Shown here: piece by piece, positions 38,197 through 46,769 of the stretch | How the letters are laid out: every line of letters begins with the position of its first letter | Position numbering within the stretch: the first letter of the stretch is position 1 | Assembly: GCA_039640505.1 (NCBI GenBank) | Contig: CP046865.1 | Coordinates: 1-64,000 of the forward strand | Direction of reading: 5' to 3' | DNA length: 64,000 bases | DNA from: Rhodobacteraceae bacterium Araon29 | GTDB lineage: Bacteria > Pseudomonadota > Alphaproteobacteria > Rhodobacterales > Rhodobacteraceae | Program-made: the position numbers and the translations under genes | The notes under the pieces: generated by a model | What the model saw: the letters and a program-made list of their open reading frames with translations, nothing else | What the model was told of the DNA's origin: nothing | Database searches by the model: none

Positions 38197-39720
38197 ATGC
38201 CGCCCAAACCTGTCGTTCTATGTATACTTGATGGCTGGGGACAGAGTGATACCAAAGAGGGCAATGCGCCCGCTCTAGCGCATACTCCTACCTTTGACAG
38301 AGTTATGCGCGATTTTCCAAATTCGACGCTCATTACGCACGGGCCGGATGTGGGTCTTCCAACCGGGCAAATGGGGAATTCGGAAGTCGGCCACATGAAC
38401 ATTGGCGCCGGCCGCGTGGTTGCCATGGACTTGGGTCAGATTGATCTGGCAATTGAATCCGGTGCGTTTCAAAAAAACCCATCCCTGATTTCATTCATAA
38501 ACACCCTGAAAGAAACCGGCGGCACAGCGCATTTAATGGGCGTGGTATCTGATGGAGGGGTGCACGGTCATATCACCCACCTTGTGGCATCCCTTAATGC
38601 GCTCAACGATGCTGGAATTCCAACAATTTTACATCTGTTTACCGATGGGCGAGATGTACCACCCAGTTCTGCGGTGGGTTATTTGCAAAGCCTGACTGAG
38701 CAATTGCCGCATAGGGTTAAAATTGGAACCCTCATTGGACGGTACTATGCAATGGATCGTGATAATCGGTGGGAACGGGTGAAAACTGCTTATGATGCTA
38801 TCGCGTTGGGAACCTCACAGTCCCAGTCGCTAAGCGCAAACGACGCTGTTGAGCAGGCCTATGGTTTAGGCTTGAGCGACGAGTTTATTCCAGCCACGGT
38901 TTTAGGCGACTACCGAGGGGCCAACGATGGGGATGGAATTTTTTTCCTAAACTTCCGCGCAGATCGAGCCAGAGAGATTTTAAGCGCGCTTGCCGATCCA
39001 GGGTTTGACAAATTTCCAACTGGCGCACGCCCCACTTGGGCCTCTGTACTGGGCATGGTCAATTATTCTGACCAACATAATAATTTTATGAGCACCTGCT
39101 TTCCAAAGCAAGAAATCGTGAACACATTAGGGGCATGGGTGGCACAGCATGGAAAGCGTCAATTTCGCTTGGCAGAGACAGAAAAATACCCACATGTGAC
39201 GTTTTTTCTAAATGGTGGAAAAGAACCACCTGAAAATAATGAGGATCGGTTTATGCCAAAGTCACCTGCGGTAGCAACCTATGATATGCAACCGGAAATG
39301 TCGGCACCAGAAGTGACCAAGAGCTTTGTTGCCGCAATTGAAAACGGATATGACCTAATCATCACCAACTTTGCAAATCCGGATATGGTGGGTCATACTG
39401 GTAATCTAGAGGCTGCGAAAAAGGCTTGTTCAGTTGTTGATGCCGGTTTGGCCGACATCGTGGATGCACTGGAAAAAGCAGGTGGAACAATGATTTTAAC
39501 GGCTGACCATGGAAATTGTGAAACGATGACTGACCTCAAAACAGGAGCGCCGCATACAGCTCATACTTTGAACCCTGTGCCGGTCGCGCTTGTTGGGGCA
39601 GCACCCAGCGTGGGCCTGCGTGATGGTGGGCGGCTGGCGGACCTTGCGCCGACCCTTCTGGATTTAATGCAGCTTGAAGTGCCTGTGGAAATGACTGGAA
39701 AGAGCCTGTTATCGCGATGA
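38197..39720 (+). CDS. gpmI: 2,3-bisphosphoglycerate-independent phosphoglycerate mutase
   Basis: GpmI interconverts 3- and 2-phosphoglycerate in glycolysis and gluconeogenesis using two Mn2+ ions. The 507-residue sequence has the metal ligand D12 in ILDGWG and the phospho-serine S62 in MGNSEVGH. The later metal motifs TADHGNCE and HTAHTLNPVP are also present. The start at 38197 (MPPKPVVLCI) fits the family and has AAAGGA 7 nt upstream. An in-frame ATG at 38137 also has a decent ribosome site (GAGG) and would add 20 residues. The next gene overlaps by ATGA. Confidence 0.95.
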   Translation: MPPKPVVLCILDGWGQSDTKEGNAPALAHTPTFDRVMRDFPNSTLITHGPDVGLPTGQMGNSEVGHMNIGAGRVVAMDLGQIDLAIESGAFQKNPSLISFINTLKETGGTAHLMGVVSDGGVHGHITHLVASLNALNDAGIPTILHLFTDGRDVPPSSAVGYLQSLTEQLPHRVKIGTLIGRYYAMDRDNRWERVKTAYDAIALGTSQSQSLSANDAVEQAYGLGLSDEFIPATVLGDYRGANDGDGIFFLNFRADRAREILSALADPGFDKFPTGARPTWASVLGMVNYSDQHNNFMSTCFPKQEIVNTLGAWVAQHGKRQFRLAETEKYPHVTFFLNGGKEPPENNEDRFMPKSPAVATYDMQPEMSAPEVTKSFVAAIENGYDLIITNFANPDMVGHTGNLEAAKKACSVVDAGLADIVDALEKAGGTMILTADHGNCETMTDLKTGAPHTAHTLNPVPVALVGAAPSVGLRDGGRLADLAPTLLDLMQLEVPVEMTGKSLLSR

Positions 39721-40868
39721 GCTGGATTAAAATGACACTAATGTGCGCGCAGCTCTTTGGCGTCATTTTCGCAACCACGGCCCATGCCCAAGCAGACTTG
39801 CTAACATCAGCCAAAGAGGCGACAAAAAAGCTTGATCAGGCTTCGATAGATTTGGTAGCGGCCTATAGTGCTAAAAACCGAGTGGCCGCATTGACAAAAA
39901 CAATTCGCGCCTTTGAGTTGGGCTCTGCATCTGTGCGGCAAGGGCTACGCCGAATAGCGATTAAAAAAGCGCAGGTTTCTGCAAAGATAAACCAGCAAGA
40001 ATTGGAAACAAGCCGACTGATCGGCGTCTTATATAGCATCAATAAAACGCCCCAATTTCAATATCTCGTTCATCCGGATGGAGCGCTCAAAAACGCAAGG
40101 GCGGGCATGATTGTGGCCGATATTCTACCAGCCTTGCAGCTCAGCATCGCGCCCCTGAAACAAAGCCTTGAGGAATTAGAGGCTTTAAACCAAGTCCAAG
40201 AAAAAACCCAGGATGCTCTGAGCGTTGGTCTTTTGGATTTGCAGCAAGCGCGAGCAGCGCTGTCTCAAGCCATTGCAAAAAGAATAGAGTTACCGCAAAG
40301 ATTCATAGAAGATCCGGCAAAAACCGCGTTGTTGGTGGCCGCCTCACAAAGCTTAGCCGAGTTTTTAAAGGGCCTAGGGATCATTGCAACTCAGACAGTT
40401 GAAGGCTCTTTGCCGGATATAGAAAATCGCAAAGGCAATTTGCCTATGCCCGTTTTGGGTAGAGTGTTGCGGAAGTTTAACGAAGCCGATGCTGCAGGGA
40501 TCAAGCGACCGGGGGTGATTATTGCCACTGCACCCGGGGCTATCGTCACCAGCCCGACTGCAGCAACAGTACGCTACAGCGGAGAGTTGCTTGATTATGG
40601 GTTGGTTTCAATTCTTGAACCTCAGGCCGGCATGTTGATTGTGATCGCAGGTATGGACGCAATTTATGGTGATATTGGCGATGTTCTTCCTGCTGGAAGT
40701 CCGGTGGGGCTTATGGGCGGCAACGCAAGCCCAGAGTTCACAACCGCGCTAGCAAAGTCGAACACGGCTAGCGATCGGACTGAAACGCTCTATATAGAAG
40801 TTAGAGAAAATGAAACGCCGCAGGATCCTCTCACGTGGTTCCAACAGGTAAAGGAAGATCCGTCATGA
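39717..40868 (+). CDS. EnvC-like murein hydrolase activator (degenerate M23/LytM domain)
   Basis: This is a 383-residue exported protein with a signal peptide (cleavage near AHA, residue 24), a long coiled-coil-like middle and a C-terminal LytM/M23 fold. That fold is recognisable from the spacing LLDYGLVSILEPQAG ... IYGDIGDVLPAGSPVGLMGG ... ETLYIEVR. The zinc-binding histidines of active M23 peptidases are missing, so it is probably an activator of amidases rather than an enzyme. Its ATG overlaps the gpmI stop, and its stop overlaps the ctpA start, both by ATGA. Confidence 0.87.
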   Translation: MSWIKMTLMCAQLFGVIFATTAHAQADLLTSAKEATKKLDQASIDLVAAYSAKNRVAALTKTIRAFELGSASVRQGLRRIAIKKAQVSAKINQQELETSRLIGVLYSINKTPQFQYLVHPDGALKNARAGMIVADILPALQLSIAPLKQSLEELEALNQVQEKTQDALSVGLLDLQQARAALSQAIAKRIELPQRFIEDPAKTALLVAASQSLAEFLKGLGIIATQTVEGSLPDIENRKGNLPMPVLGRVLRKFNEADAAGIKRPGVIIATAPGAIVTSPTAATVRYSGELLDYGLVSILEPQAGMLIVIAGMDAIYGDIGDVLPAGSPVGLMGGNASPEFTTALAKSNTASDRTETLYIEVRENETPQDPLTWFQQVKEDPS

Positions 40869-42196
40869 AAAAATTCGTTCTTGCCGCAAGTTTAGGCTGT
40901 GGCCTTGGGATTTGGGCTGCTATCCAGTTCACCGGGCCCGTTCTAGCGCAAAGCAACTCGGATAAAGCTTCGGTCTATGAACAGTTGGATCTTTTTGGTG
41001 ATATTTTTGAACGTATTCGGGCACAATATGTCGAAGAGGTTGATGAAGCCGATTTAATCGAAGCCGCTATCAACGGCATGCTGACATCACTTGATCCCCA
41101 TTCAAGCTATTTATCACCAAAAGATGCAGAAGAAATGCGTTTTCAAACTCGGGGTGAGTTTGGCGGGTTGGGAATTGAAGTCACTCAGCAGGATGGTTTT
41201 GTAAAGGTTGTTTCACCGATAGATGACACACCAGCAGATGCCGCCGGTATTGAGGCAGGTGACTTTATCACCCATGTAGACGGCCAAAGTGTTCTTGGAC
41301 TAACGCTAGATGAGGCCGTTGAAATGATGCGTGGGCCAAAAGGCTCGGAAATTATCATTACGGTCGTGCGCAAAGGCGAGGATGAGCCCTTTGATGTTTC
41401 AATCATTCGGGACACCATAAAGCTCACCGCTGTTCGGGTCCGCTCAGAAGGACAAACGGTGGTGTTACGGGTGACAACCTTTAATGATCAAACCTATCCG
41501 AACCTGTCTGACGGTATTGATAAATATATCGAAGAAGCGGGCGGTATCGAAAATGTAAACGGTTTTATTCTAGATTTGCGCAATAATCCGGGCGGTCTAC
41601 TGTCTCAGGCTATCAAAGTCTCTGATGCCTTTTTGGAAAAAGGTGAGATCGTCTCAACCCGAGGACGTGATCCTCAGGATGGTGATCGTTATAATGCCAC
41701 CCCTGATGATCTTGCCTTTGGCAAACCGATTGTAGTTTTGATAAATGGTGGATCTGCCTCTGCTTCAGAAATTGTCGCGGGCGCTTTGCAAGACCACCGC
41801 CGCGCCATAGTCGTAGGAACCAAAAGCTTTGGCAAAGGGTCAGTACAGACGGTTATGCCATTACGTGACGACGCTGCCATGCGCTTGACCACGGCGCGCT
41901 ATTATACCCCCTCGGGGCGATCCATTCAGGCGCTGGGCGTTTCGCCAGACATCGTTGTTGAGCAGCCGCGCCGCAAGCCTGATGAGGATGAAAGTGATGC
42001 TACGCGCAGCGGCCGAAGCGAAGCCGACCTAAGGGGTTCGCTGGACAATGACAGCCTAAGTGAAGATGAGATTCGTCAGATAGAGGCCGATCGGGAAGAG
42101 GCCGATCAGGCCGCACAATTGCGTGAAGATGACTATCAACTGGCTTATGCGATCGATTTACTTAAAGGGCTGACTGCTTTGTCGCTGCGTGAATAA
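40865..42196 (+). CDS. ctpA: Carboxy-terminal processing protease, S41 family
   Basis: This is a periplasmic serine protease of 443 residues. It has an N-terminal signal or anchor segment (1-29), a PDZ domain around 90-170 (GGLGIEV, GDFITHVDGQSV) and a catalytic domain. The predicted catalytic serine is S299 in GGSASASEI and the lysine K324 in FGKGSVQ. A charged low-complexity tail follows. The start at 40865 overlaps the envC-like stop by ATGA, so envC-like and ctpA are coupled; both act on the cell envelope. Confidence 0.95.
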   Translation: MKKFVLAASLGCGLGIWAAIQFTGPVLAQSNSDKASVYEQLDLFGDIFERIRAQYVEEVDEADLIEAAINGMLTSLDPHSSYLSPKDAEEMRFQTRGEFGGLGIEVTQQDGFVKVVSPIDDTPADAAGIEAGDFITHVDGQSVLGLTLDEAVEMMRGPKGSEIIITVVRKGEDEPFDVSIIRDTIKLTAVRVRSEGQTVVLRVTTFNDQTYPNLSDGIDKYIEEAGGIENVNGFILDLRNNPGGLLSQAIKVSDAFLEKGEIVSTRGRDPQDGDRYNATPDDLAFGKPIVVLINGGSASASEIVAGALQDHRRAIVVGTKSFGKGSVQTVMPLRDDAAMRLTTARYYTPSGRSIQALGVSPDIVVEQPRRKPDEDESDATRSGRSEADLRGSLDNDSLSEDEIRQIEADREEADQAAQLREDDYQLAYAIDLLKGLTALSLRE

Positions 42197-42365
42197 TCTG
42201 ACCGGCGTTAAAAACCAAAATCGCTTAACTGCGGCCTTACTGAAAATGAAAAGGATTGGGGCTTTTCAAAGTGTATAGCTTTGTTTGGGTCCGCAATTGC
42301 AAATCAAAAGCGCATCTTTTACAGAGGGGCCGTGAGACTGTTAATTAAGTAAAGGTGAACCAAAC

Positions 42366-42872
42366 ATGGCCTCGGACGCGCATGATGCCCTACCCTATCG
42401 TTTGAATGTTGGCATAATGCTCATCAATCATGACGGTCTTGTTTTTGTGGGTCAGCGGCGCGACAACCATTCTGATGCATGGCAAATGCCACAAGGTGGA
42501 ATTGATGATGGCGAAAATCCAAAAGAGGCCGCATTGCGCGAATTGCATGAGGAAACCGGCATTCCCGCAAATTTGGTTCAAGTACTGGAGGTCTCAGAAA
42601 ACTGGATAAGCTATGATTTACCGAAAGACCTCATTAGCCAGCTTTGGGGGGGTCGTTTTCGGGGACAAAAACAAAAATGGTATCTCATGCGCTTTTTAGG
42701 CTCTGATACCGAGGTGAATATTCAAACCGAAACCCCTGAATTTTCAGCTTGGAAATGGATACCGCCTGACGCTCTTGTTGAGAATATTGTTCCATTCAAA
42801 AAATCTGTTTATCAAAAGGTCTTATCTGAGTTTTCCAAGACTCTTTTAATGCCGGGCCAGCAAGTCCCATGA
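42366..42872 (+). CDS. rppH: RNA pyrophosphohydrolase (Nudix)
   Basis: RppH removes pyrophosphate from the 5' end of mRNAs and so starts their decay. The 168-residue product has a complete Nudix box from G44 to I66 (QGGIDDGENPKEAALRELHE, then ETGI). It also has the RppH-type start YRLNVGIMLIN and the KQKWYLMRF segment. Its stop overlaps the idi start by ATGA. Confidence 0.94.
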   Translation: MASDAHDALPYRLNVGIMLINHDGLVFVGQRRDNHSDAWQMPQGGIDDGENPKEAALRELHEETGIPANLVQVLEVSENWISYDLPKDLISQLWGGRFRGQKQKWYLMRFLGSDTEVNIQTETPEFSAWKWIPPDALVENIVPFKKSVYQKVLSEFSKTLLMPGQQVP

Positions 42873-43411
42873 GCGTTATGATCCCAACATGGGTTAATGG
42901 CCAACTAATGCCTGTGGAAAAGCTTAAGGCCCACCAAGATGGTTTGCTGCACAAAGCGGTGTCGGTGTTTATGATTTGCGGCACGTCTATTCTAATCCAG
43001 CGGCGCGCATTGGAAAAATACCACACACCTGGTTTATGGGCCAATACGTGCTGCACCCATCCATTTTGGGACGAACCCGATATGAAATGTGCAATACGTA
43101 GGATGAAAGATGAGCTTGGAATTGCCGATTGCCAACCTGTTTTTCGGGACAAAATTGAGTATCGCGCTGATGTTGGCAATGGTTTGACAGAACATGAAAG
43201 CGTTTCAGTGTTTTCCATTCATGTTGAAACTCCGCCCCTGATGACGCTCAACCTAGACGAGGTCATGGAGATCAGATGGGTTAACTATCACACTTTAAAA
43301 AGTGAAGTGCGGGCAGATTCGGGAAAGTTCACTCCATGGTTAAAAATATATTTAGAGCAGCATGCCGAACGCATTTTTGACCCTAAGCTTTTAAATCCTG
43401 CAGACCACTAA
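42869..43411 (+). CDS. idi: Isopentenyl-diphosphate delta-isomerase, type I
   Basis: Idi interconverts isopentenyl and dimethylallyl diphosphate in isoprenoid synthesis. The 180-residue protein has the catalytic cysteine C61 in WANTCCTHP. It also carries a Nudix-like region (AIRRMKDELGI) and the acidic motif LTEHESVSVF at 105-114. The ATG overlaps rppH by ATGA. Its stop codon overlaps that of the convergent sulfotransferase-like gene by three bases. Confidence 0.94.
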   Translation: MSVMIPTWVNGQLMPVEKLKAHQDGLLHKAVSVFMICGTSILIQRRALEKYHTPGLWANTCCTHPFWDEPDMKCAIRRMKDELGIADCQPVFRDKIEYRADVGNGLTEHESVSVFSIHVETPPLMTLNLDEVMEIRWVNYHTLKSEVRADSGKFTPWLKIYLEQHAERIFDPKLLNPADH

Positions 43412-44121
43412 AGGCTATATTGTGCAAGCTCTTCATAAGATTTAAGCGATTGATCCACAAGCTCCAATAGCCGGCCAGACAGGATAGGCAATGGCCCTTC
43501 TGCAGCGTCGAAACCGGTGGAATTATGCACTGCCCCATACCAGTGAGGGGCCCAAACACCATCGCAGCTTTGTCCGCCTTTTGTCCATTTAAGCATATTT
43601 GCATCAAACGTCAGACCAAGAGCGCCGCACAGGTCCCGCAATTTCTGTTCTGGGTTGGACCGGATATCCGCACTGTTTATTACGATTGGTTTTTGTCCAT
43701 TTTCGACAAGATATCGAAACAGATCTGCCTGTTGATGAAAGCCGATGTCTTCAATTTTTGGATCGGGGTATTTCTTTGCAAAACTGGCAACAACCCGCGC
43801 CGGATGGCGGATAAGGAACACATTTGTAACCTTTAGCATCCAGTCGCGCGGGATGGCTTCAATCATATGTTGGGTCATGTGTTTGTGATACACATTTGAA
43901 CGACCCTCAAGGTTTGGCCCTAACAGGTCATCCACAACTTGATACGGTTCCTGAGACTGCGCTTGCAAAATTTGGTCCCGCATAGGGTGGTGAAGTCCGG
44001 TCAAATTGAGATAGGCCGCATAAAAGGGCTCGTCCACCGCCGAAAAATCAGACCGGCTCGCAAATGCATACATCATGGCTGTCGATAGGTTTCGAGGTCC
44101 GGACCACATTGCCAACTGCAT
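43408..44121 (-). CDS. Sulfotransferase-family protein
   Basis: This is a 237-residue protein with a nucleotide-binding start WSGPRNLSTAMM that resembles the 5'-phosphosulfate loop of PAPS-dependent sulfotransferases. A second motif, VFLIRHPARVVASF near 101-114, corresponds to the 3'-phosphate region. The acceptor is unknown. Its ATG shares one base with the stop of the class IV aminotransferase gene (TAATG), so the two are translationally coupled and probably act on related substrates. Confidence 0.78.
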   Translation of the reverse strand: MQLAMWSGPRNLSTAMMYAFASRSDFSAVDEPFYAAYLNLTGLHHPMRDQILQAQSQEPYQVVDDLLGPNLEGRSNVYHKHMTQHMIEAIPRDWMLKVTNVFLIRHPARVVASFAKKYPDPKIEDIGFHQQADLFRYLVENGQKPIVINSADIRSNPEQKLRDLCGALGLTFDANMLKWTKGGQSCDGVWAPHWYGAVHNSTGFDAAEGPLPILSGRLLELVDQSLKSYEELAQYSL

Positions 44122-45029
44122 TATGAACAGTCCCTAGAGATGATGGTTTTATATAGCGATCTTAGATGTTCTGTCATTGGACCGATTTCGCCTGTGCCAA
44201 TAATGCGCCCATCAATTTCACCCACGGGGGTCTGCGCCCCAAATGTACCTGTCAGAAAGGCCTCGTCAGCGCTATAGACATCCGCCAGTGAAAAATTGCG
44301 CTCGAACACAGGGATTTCGTTGTCACGGCACAGGTCAATGACCTTTTGTCGGGTGATCCCGTTCATACAGTAATCCCCGGTGCTGGTCCAAACCTCACCC
44401 CGCCGTATGATAAAGAAATTACAGGCATTTGTGGTGTTCACAAAGCCATGAACATCCAGCATCAAGGCTTCGTCAGCCCCAGCTTTTTCCGCGGCAATAC
44501 AGGCCAATATACAATTGAGCTTTGAATGCGAGTTAAGCTTGGGATCTTGGGTCATCGGCAAGCCGCGCATATGCGGCACGGTGGCCAGCCGAACGGGACG
44601 AGGGATTTTAGGGCGTGAATGCTCTAAAATCATCACAATTGTTGGACCGGACTTGGACAGCGATGGGTGTTGAAACGGGCGGCTTTTGATGCCGCGTGTG
44701 ATCATGACCCTTGCATGGGCATCGCTGGCCATATTGTTGGCTTTTTGGGTTTCAAGAAGCGCCTCTTTGATCTGTTCGCGGTTTAAACCAATGGATAAAT
44801 CAATCGCTTTTGCGGCGGCAAACAACCGATCAAGGTGCTCGTCAATAAAGGCCCAGCGCCCATTATAAAGTCGCAATCCTTCCCACACACCATCCCCAAG
44901 CATGAAACCGCTGTCAAAAACGCTTACCTTGGCCTCCACTTTGGGAGTAATTTGACCATCCACGTAAATTAAGACGGTTTCATTCCTGACGTCTTCTTCG
45001 GCTTGGTGGGTGGTGACCTGATCAATCAT
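44121..45029 (-). CDS. Class IV aminotransferase (branched-chain / D-amino-acid type)
   Basis: This is a PLP-dependent aminotransferase of fold type IV, 302 residues. The predicted cofactor lysine is K170 in NSHSKLNCILA. Other family features are YVDGQITP, FDSGFMLGDGVWEGLR near 38-53 and the C-terminal FLTGTFGAQTPV. The ATG at 45029 (MIDQVT) has AAGGAG about 7 nt upstream, which rules out the longer open frame to 45131. Sequence alone does not distinguish IlvE, D-alanine aminotransferase and PabC-like activity. Confidence 0.85.
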   Translation of the reverse strand: MIDQVTTHQAEEDVRNETVLIYVDGQITPKVEAKVSVFDSGFMLGDGVWEGLRLYNGRWAFIDEHLDRLFAAAKAIDLSIGLNREQIKEALLETQKANNMASDAHARVMITRGIKSRPFQHPSLSKSGPTIVMILEHSRPKIPRPVRLATVPHMRGLPMTQDPKLNSHSKLNCILACIAAEKAGADEALMLDVHGFVNTTNACNFFIIRRGEVWTSTGDYCMNGITRQKVIDLCRDNEIPVFERNFSLADVYSADEAFLTGTFGAQTPVGEIDGRIIGTGEIGPMTEHLRSLYKTIISRDCS

Positions 45030-45179
45030 GTGGCTCTCCTTAACGCCGCCGAGGCTAGGAGGATTTTTACAAAGTTCCAAGTGGTAAATTCCTGTCACCT
45101 CTGCGTGATTTCGGCGCAAAAAACTTGGCAAATCCTAGAACGGCTATACATTCCACTTTATTACTTTTGGAGGTAAATT

Positions 45180-45842
45180 ATGTCACAATTGATGCATCTT
45201 TCGCACCGCGTTACCCATTTAGTCGCTTTTTTAGTTCTCGCCTTGGGGGTTTCTTCCTCAGCCTTCGCAGCACAAAGTGATCGGTTAGTTGTTGCCGGCG
45301 GATGCTTTTGGTGCGTTGAGGCCGACTTTGAAAAAGTTGCCGGCGTTCAAGAGGTTGTCTCTGGCTATACCGGCGGCACCGTTGAAAACCCGACCTATAA
45401 ACAGGTGGTTCGGGGCGGCACAGGGCATTATGAAGCGGTTGAAATCCAATTTGATCCCACGGCTGTTTCGGTTGATGCGTTGCTTGATCTTTTTCTAAGG
45501 TCTGTAGATGTTTTAGATGACGGGGGTCAGTTTTGTGATCGCGGTCACAGCTACAAGACAGCTATTTTTACGTCCAATAATGCTCAGGAATCCGCCGCAA
45601 AAGAAGCGGTTGAAACGGCTGAAGCTGCTCTGGGTAAGCAGATTGTGACCCCTATTTTACCCTTGGAGAAATTCTATATCGCAGAAGATTATCATCAAGA
45701 TTACTACAAAGGCAAAAAGCTGGTTCTCACCCGTTTTGGTCCGCGCAGACAGTCCGAAGCCTATGAATTATACCGCCAAGCTTGTGGGCGCGATGAGCGT
45801 GTCAAACAAATTTGGGGAAAGGACGCCCCATTTGTAAAGTAG
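45180..45842 (+). CDS. msrA: Peptide-methionine (S)-S-oxide reductase, exported
   Basis: MsrA reduces methionine-S-sulfoxide in damaged proteins. The 220-residue product has the catalytic C42 in GGCFWCVEADF and the family motifs GYTGG, HYEAVEIQFDP and EDYHQDYY. It begins with a signal peptide ending SSSAFA (residue 30), so it is predicted to act in the periplasm. The ATG has GGAGG 7 nt upstream. It stands alone and ends one base from the convergent PfkB kinase gene. Confidence 0.95.
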   Translation: MSQLMHLSHRVTHLVAFLVLALGVSSSAFAAQSDRLVVAGGCFWCVEADFEKVAGVQEVVSGYTGGTVENPTYKQVVRGGTGHYEAVEIQFDPTAVSVDALLDLFLRSVDVLDDGGQFCDRGHSYKTAIFTSNNAQESAAKEAVETAEAALGKQIVTPILPLEKFYIAEDYHQDYYKGKKLVLTRFGPRRQSEAYELYRQACGRDERVKQIWGKDAPFVK

Positions 45843-45843
45843 A

Positions 45844-46716
45844 CTATGGCCCAAACCGATCCTGAATATCTTTTAGATCTGGTATAACGTCTGCTGTTCC
45901 GTGGCGTGTCACCATAATAGCCCCAGCACGGCTGGCTAATTTTAACGCTTGCTCCATTGGCAAACCGCGATCCAATCCGGCAACCATAAAGCCGGTAAAT
46001 GTATCCCCTGCTCCTGTTGTATCAACAGCTTTAACTGGCTCTGCGTCAAAAACCTTAGACACTTCGGTTTCCGCATTAAACCACCGGCAGCCTTTGGCGC
46101 CCAGAGTGATAATTACCTGCGCCACACCTAGATCTTGCGGCGGTTTGCCTGTGGCTTTTTGGAGCTGATCTGCCTCGACCTGGTTTAAAACCAAAATGTC
46201 AATCATCGGCAACATCATCTGGACCACATCGACATCAAACGGCGCAGCAGCGTAAACAACTGTTAACCCGAGCTTTTTGGCAAGGCTTGCGGCTTCAAAT
46301 TGCATATTGGTTTCATTTTGTGCCACAAAGTAATCACCCGTGCTGGATTGTCCAAGCGCTGCGCCAATAGCACTTTCAGTGATTTCCAAATTTGCGCCAG
46401 AGTGGATTAAAATGGCATTTTCGCCCGATCGGTCAACCATGATAATCGCGTGTCCCGTGGTAGACCCATAGGTAATATAACGCGTATCAACCCCGTATTC
46501 TGTCAGGCGCTCAATGGCCCAATCGCCATCGCGCCCAACTGCGCCAATATGTACAACATGTGCCGCAGCGCGCGCAGCAGCAACGGACATGTTTGTGCCT
46601 TTACCGCCCAGACCCCTGCTCACTGAATGGGCGCTAATGGTTTCCCCGGGTTCGGGAAACGCATCCACACTATAGGACAGATCTGCATTGATAGACCCGA
46701 GGTTAAATATGGCCAT
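45844..46716 (-). CDS. PfkB-family carbohydrate kinase (ribokinase-like)
   Basis: This is a sugar or nucleoside kinase of the ribokinase fold, 290 residues. The N-terminal family motif is GLGGKGTNMSVAAARA near 35-50 and the ATP/catalytic motif is DTTGAGDTFTGF near 236-247. Similarity to RbsK is strongest, but no ribose transport genes are nearby, so the substrate is left open. It lies 53 bp downstream of maeB on the same strand, with AAAGGAG in its leader. Confidence 0.87.
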   Translation of the reverse strand: MAIFNLGSINADLSYSVDAFPEPGETISAHSVSRGLGGKGTNMSVAAARAAAHVVHIGAVGRDGDWAIERLTEYGVDTRYITYGSTTGHAIIMVDRSGENAILIHSGANLEITESAIGAALGQSSTGDYFVAQNETNMQFEAASLAKKLGLTVVYAAAPFDVDVVQMMLPMIDILVLNQVEADQLQKATGKPPQDLGVAQVIITLGAKGCRWFNAETEVSKVFDAEPVKAVDTTGAGDTFTGFMVAGLDRGLPMEQALKLASRAGAIMVTRHGTADVIPDLKDIQDRFGP

Positions 46717-46769
46717 CCAGATAACTCCTTTGTCTTATTAACAGCCTGTGCTGCTATAATTTGGCAAAG

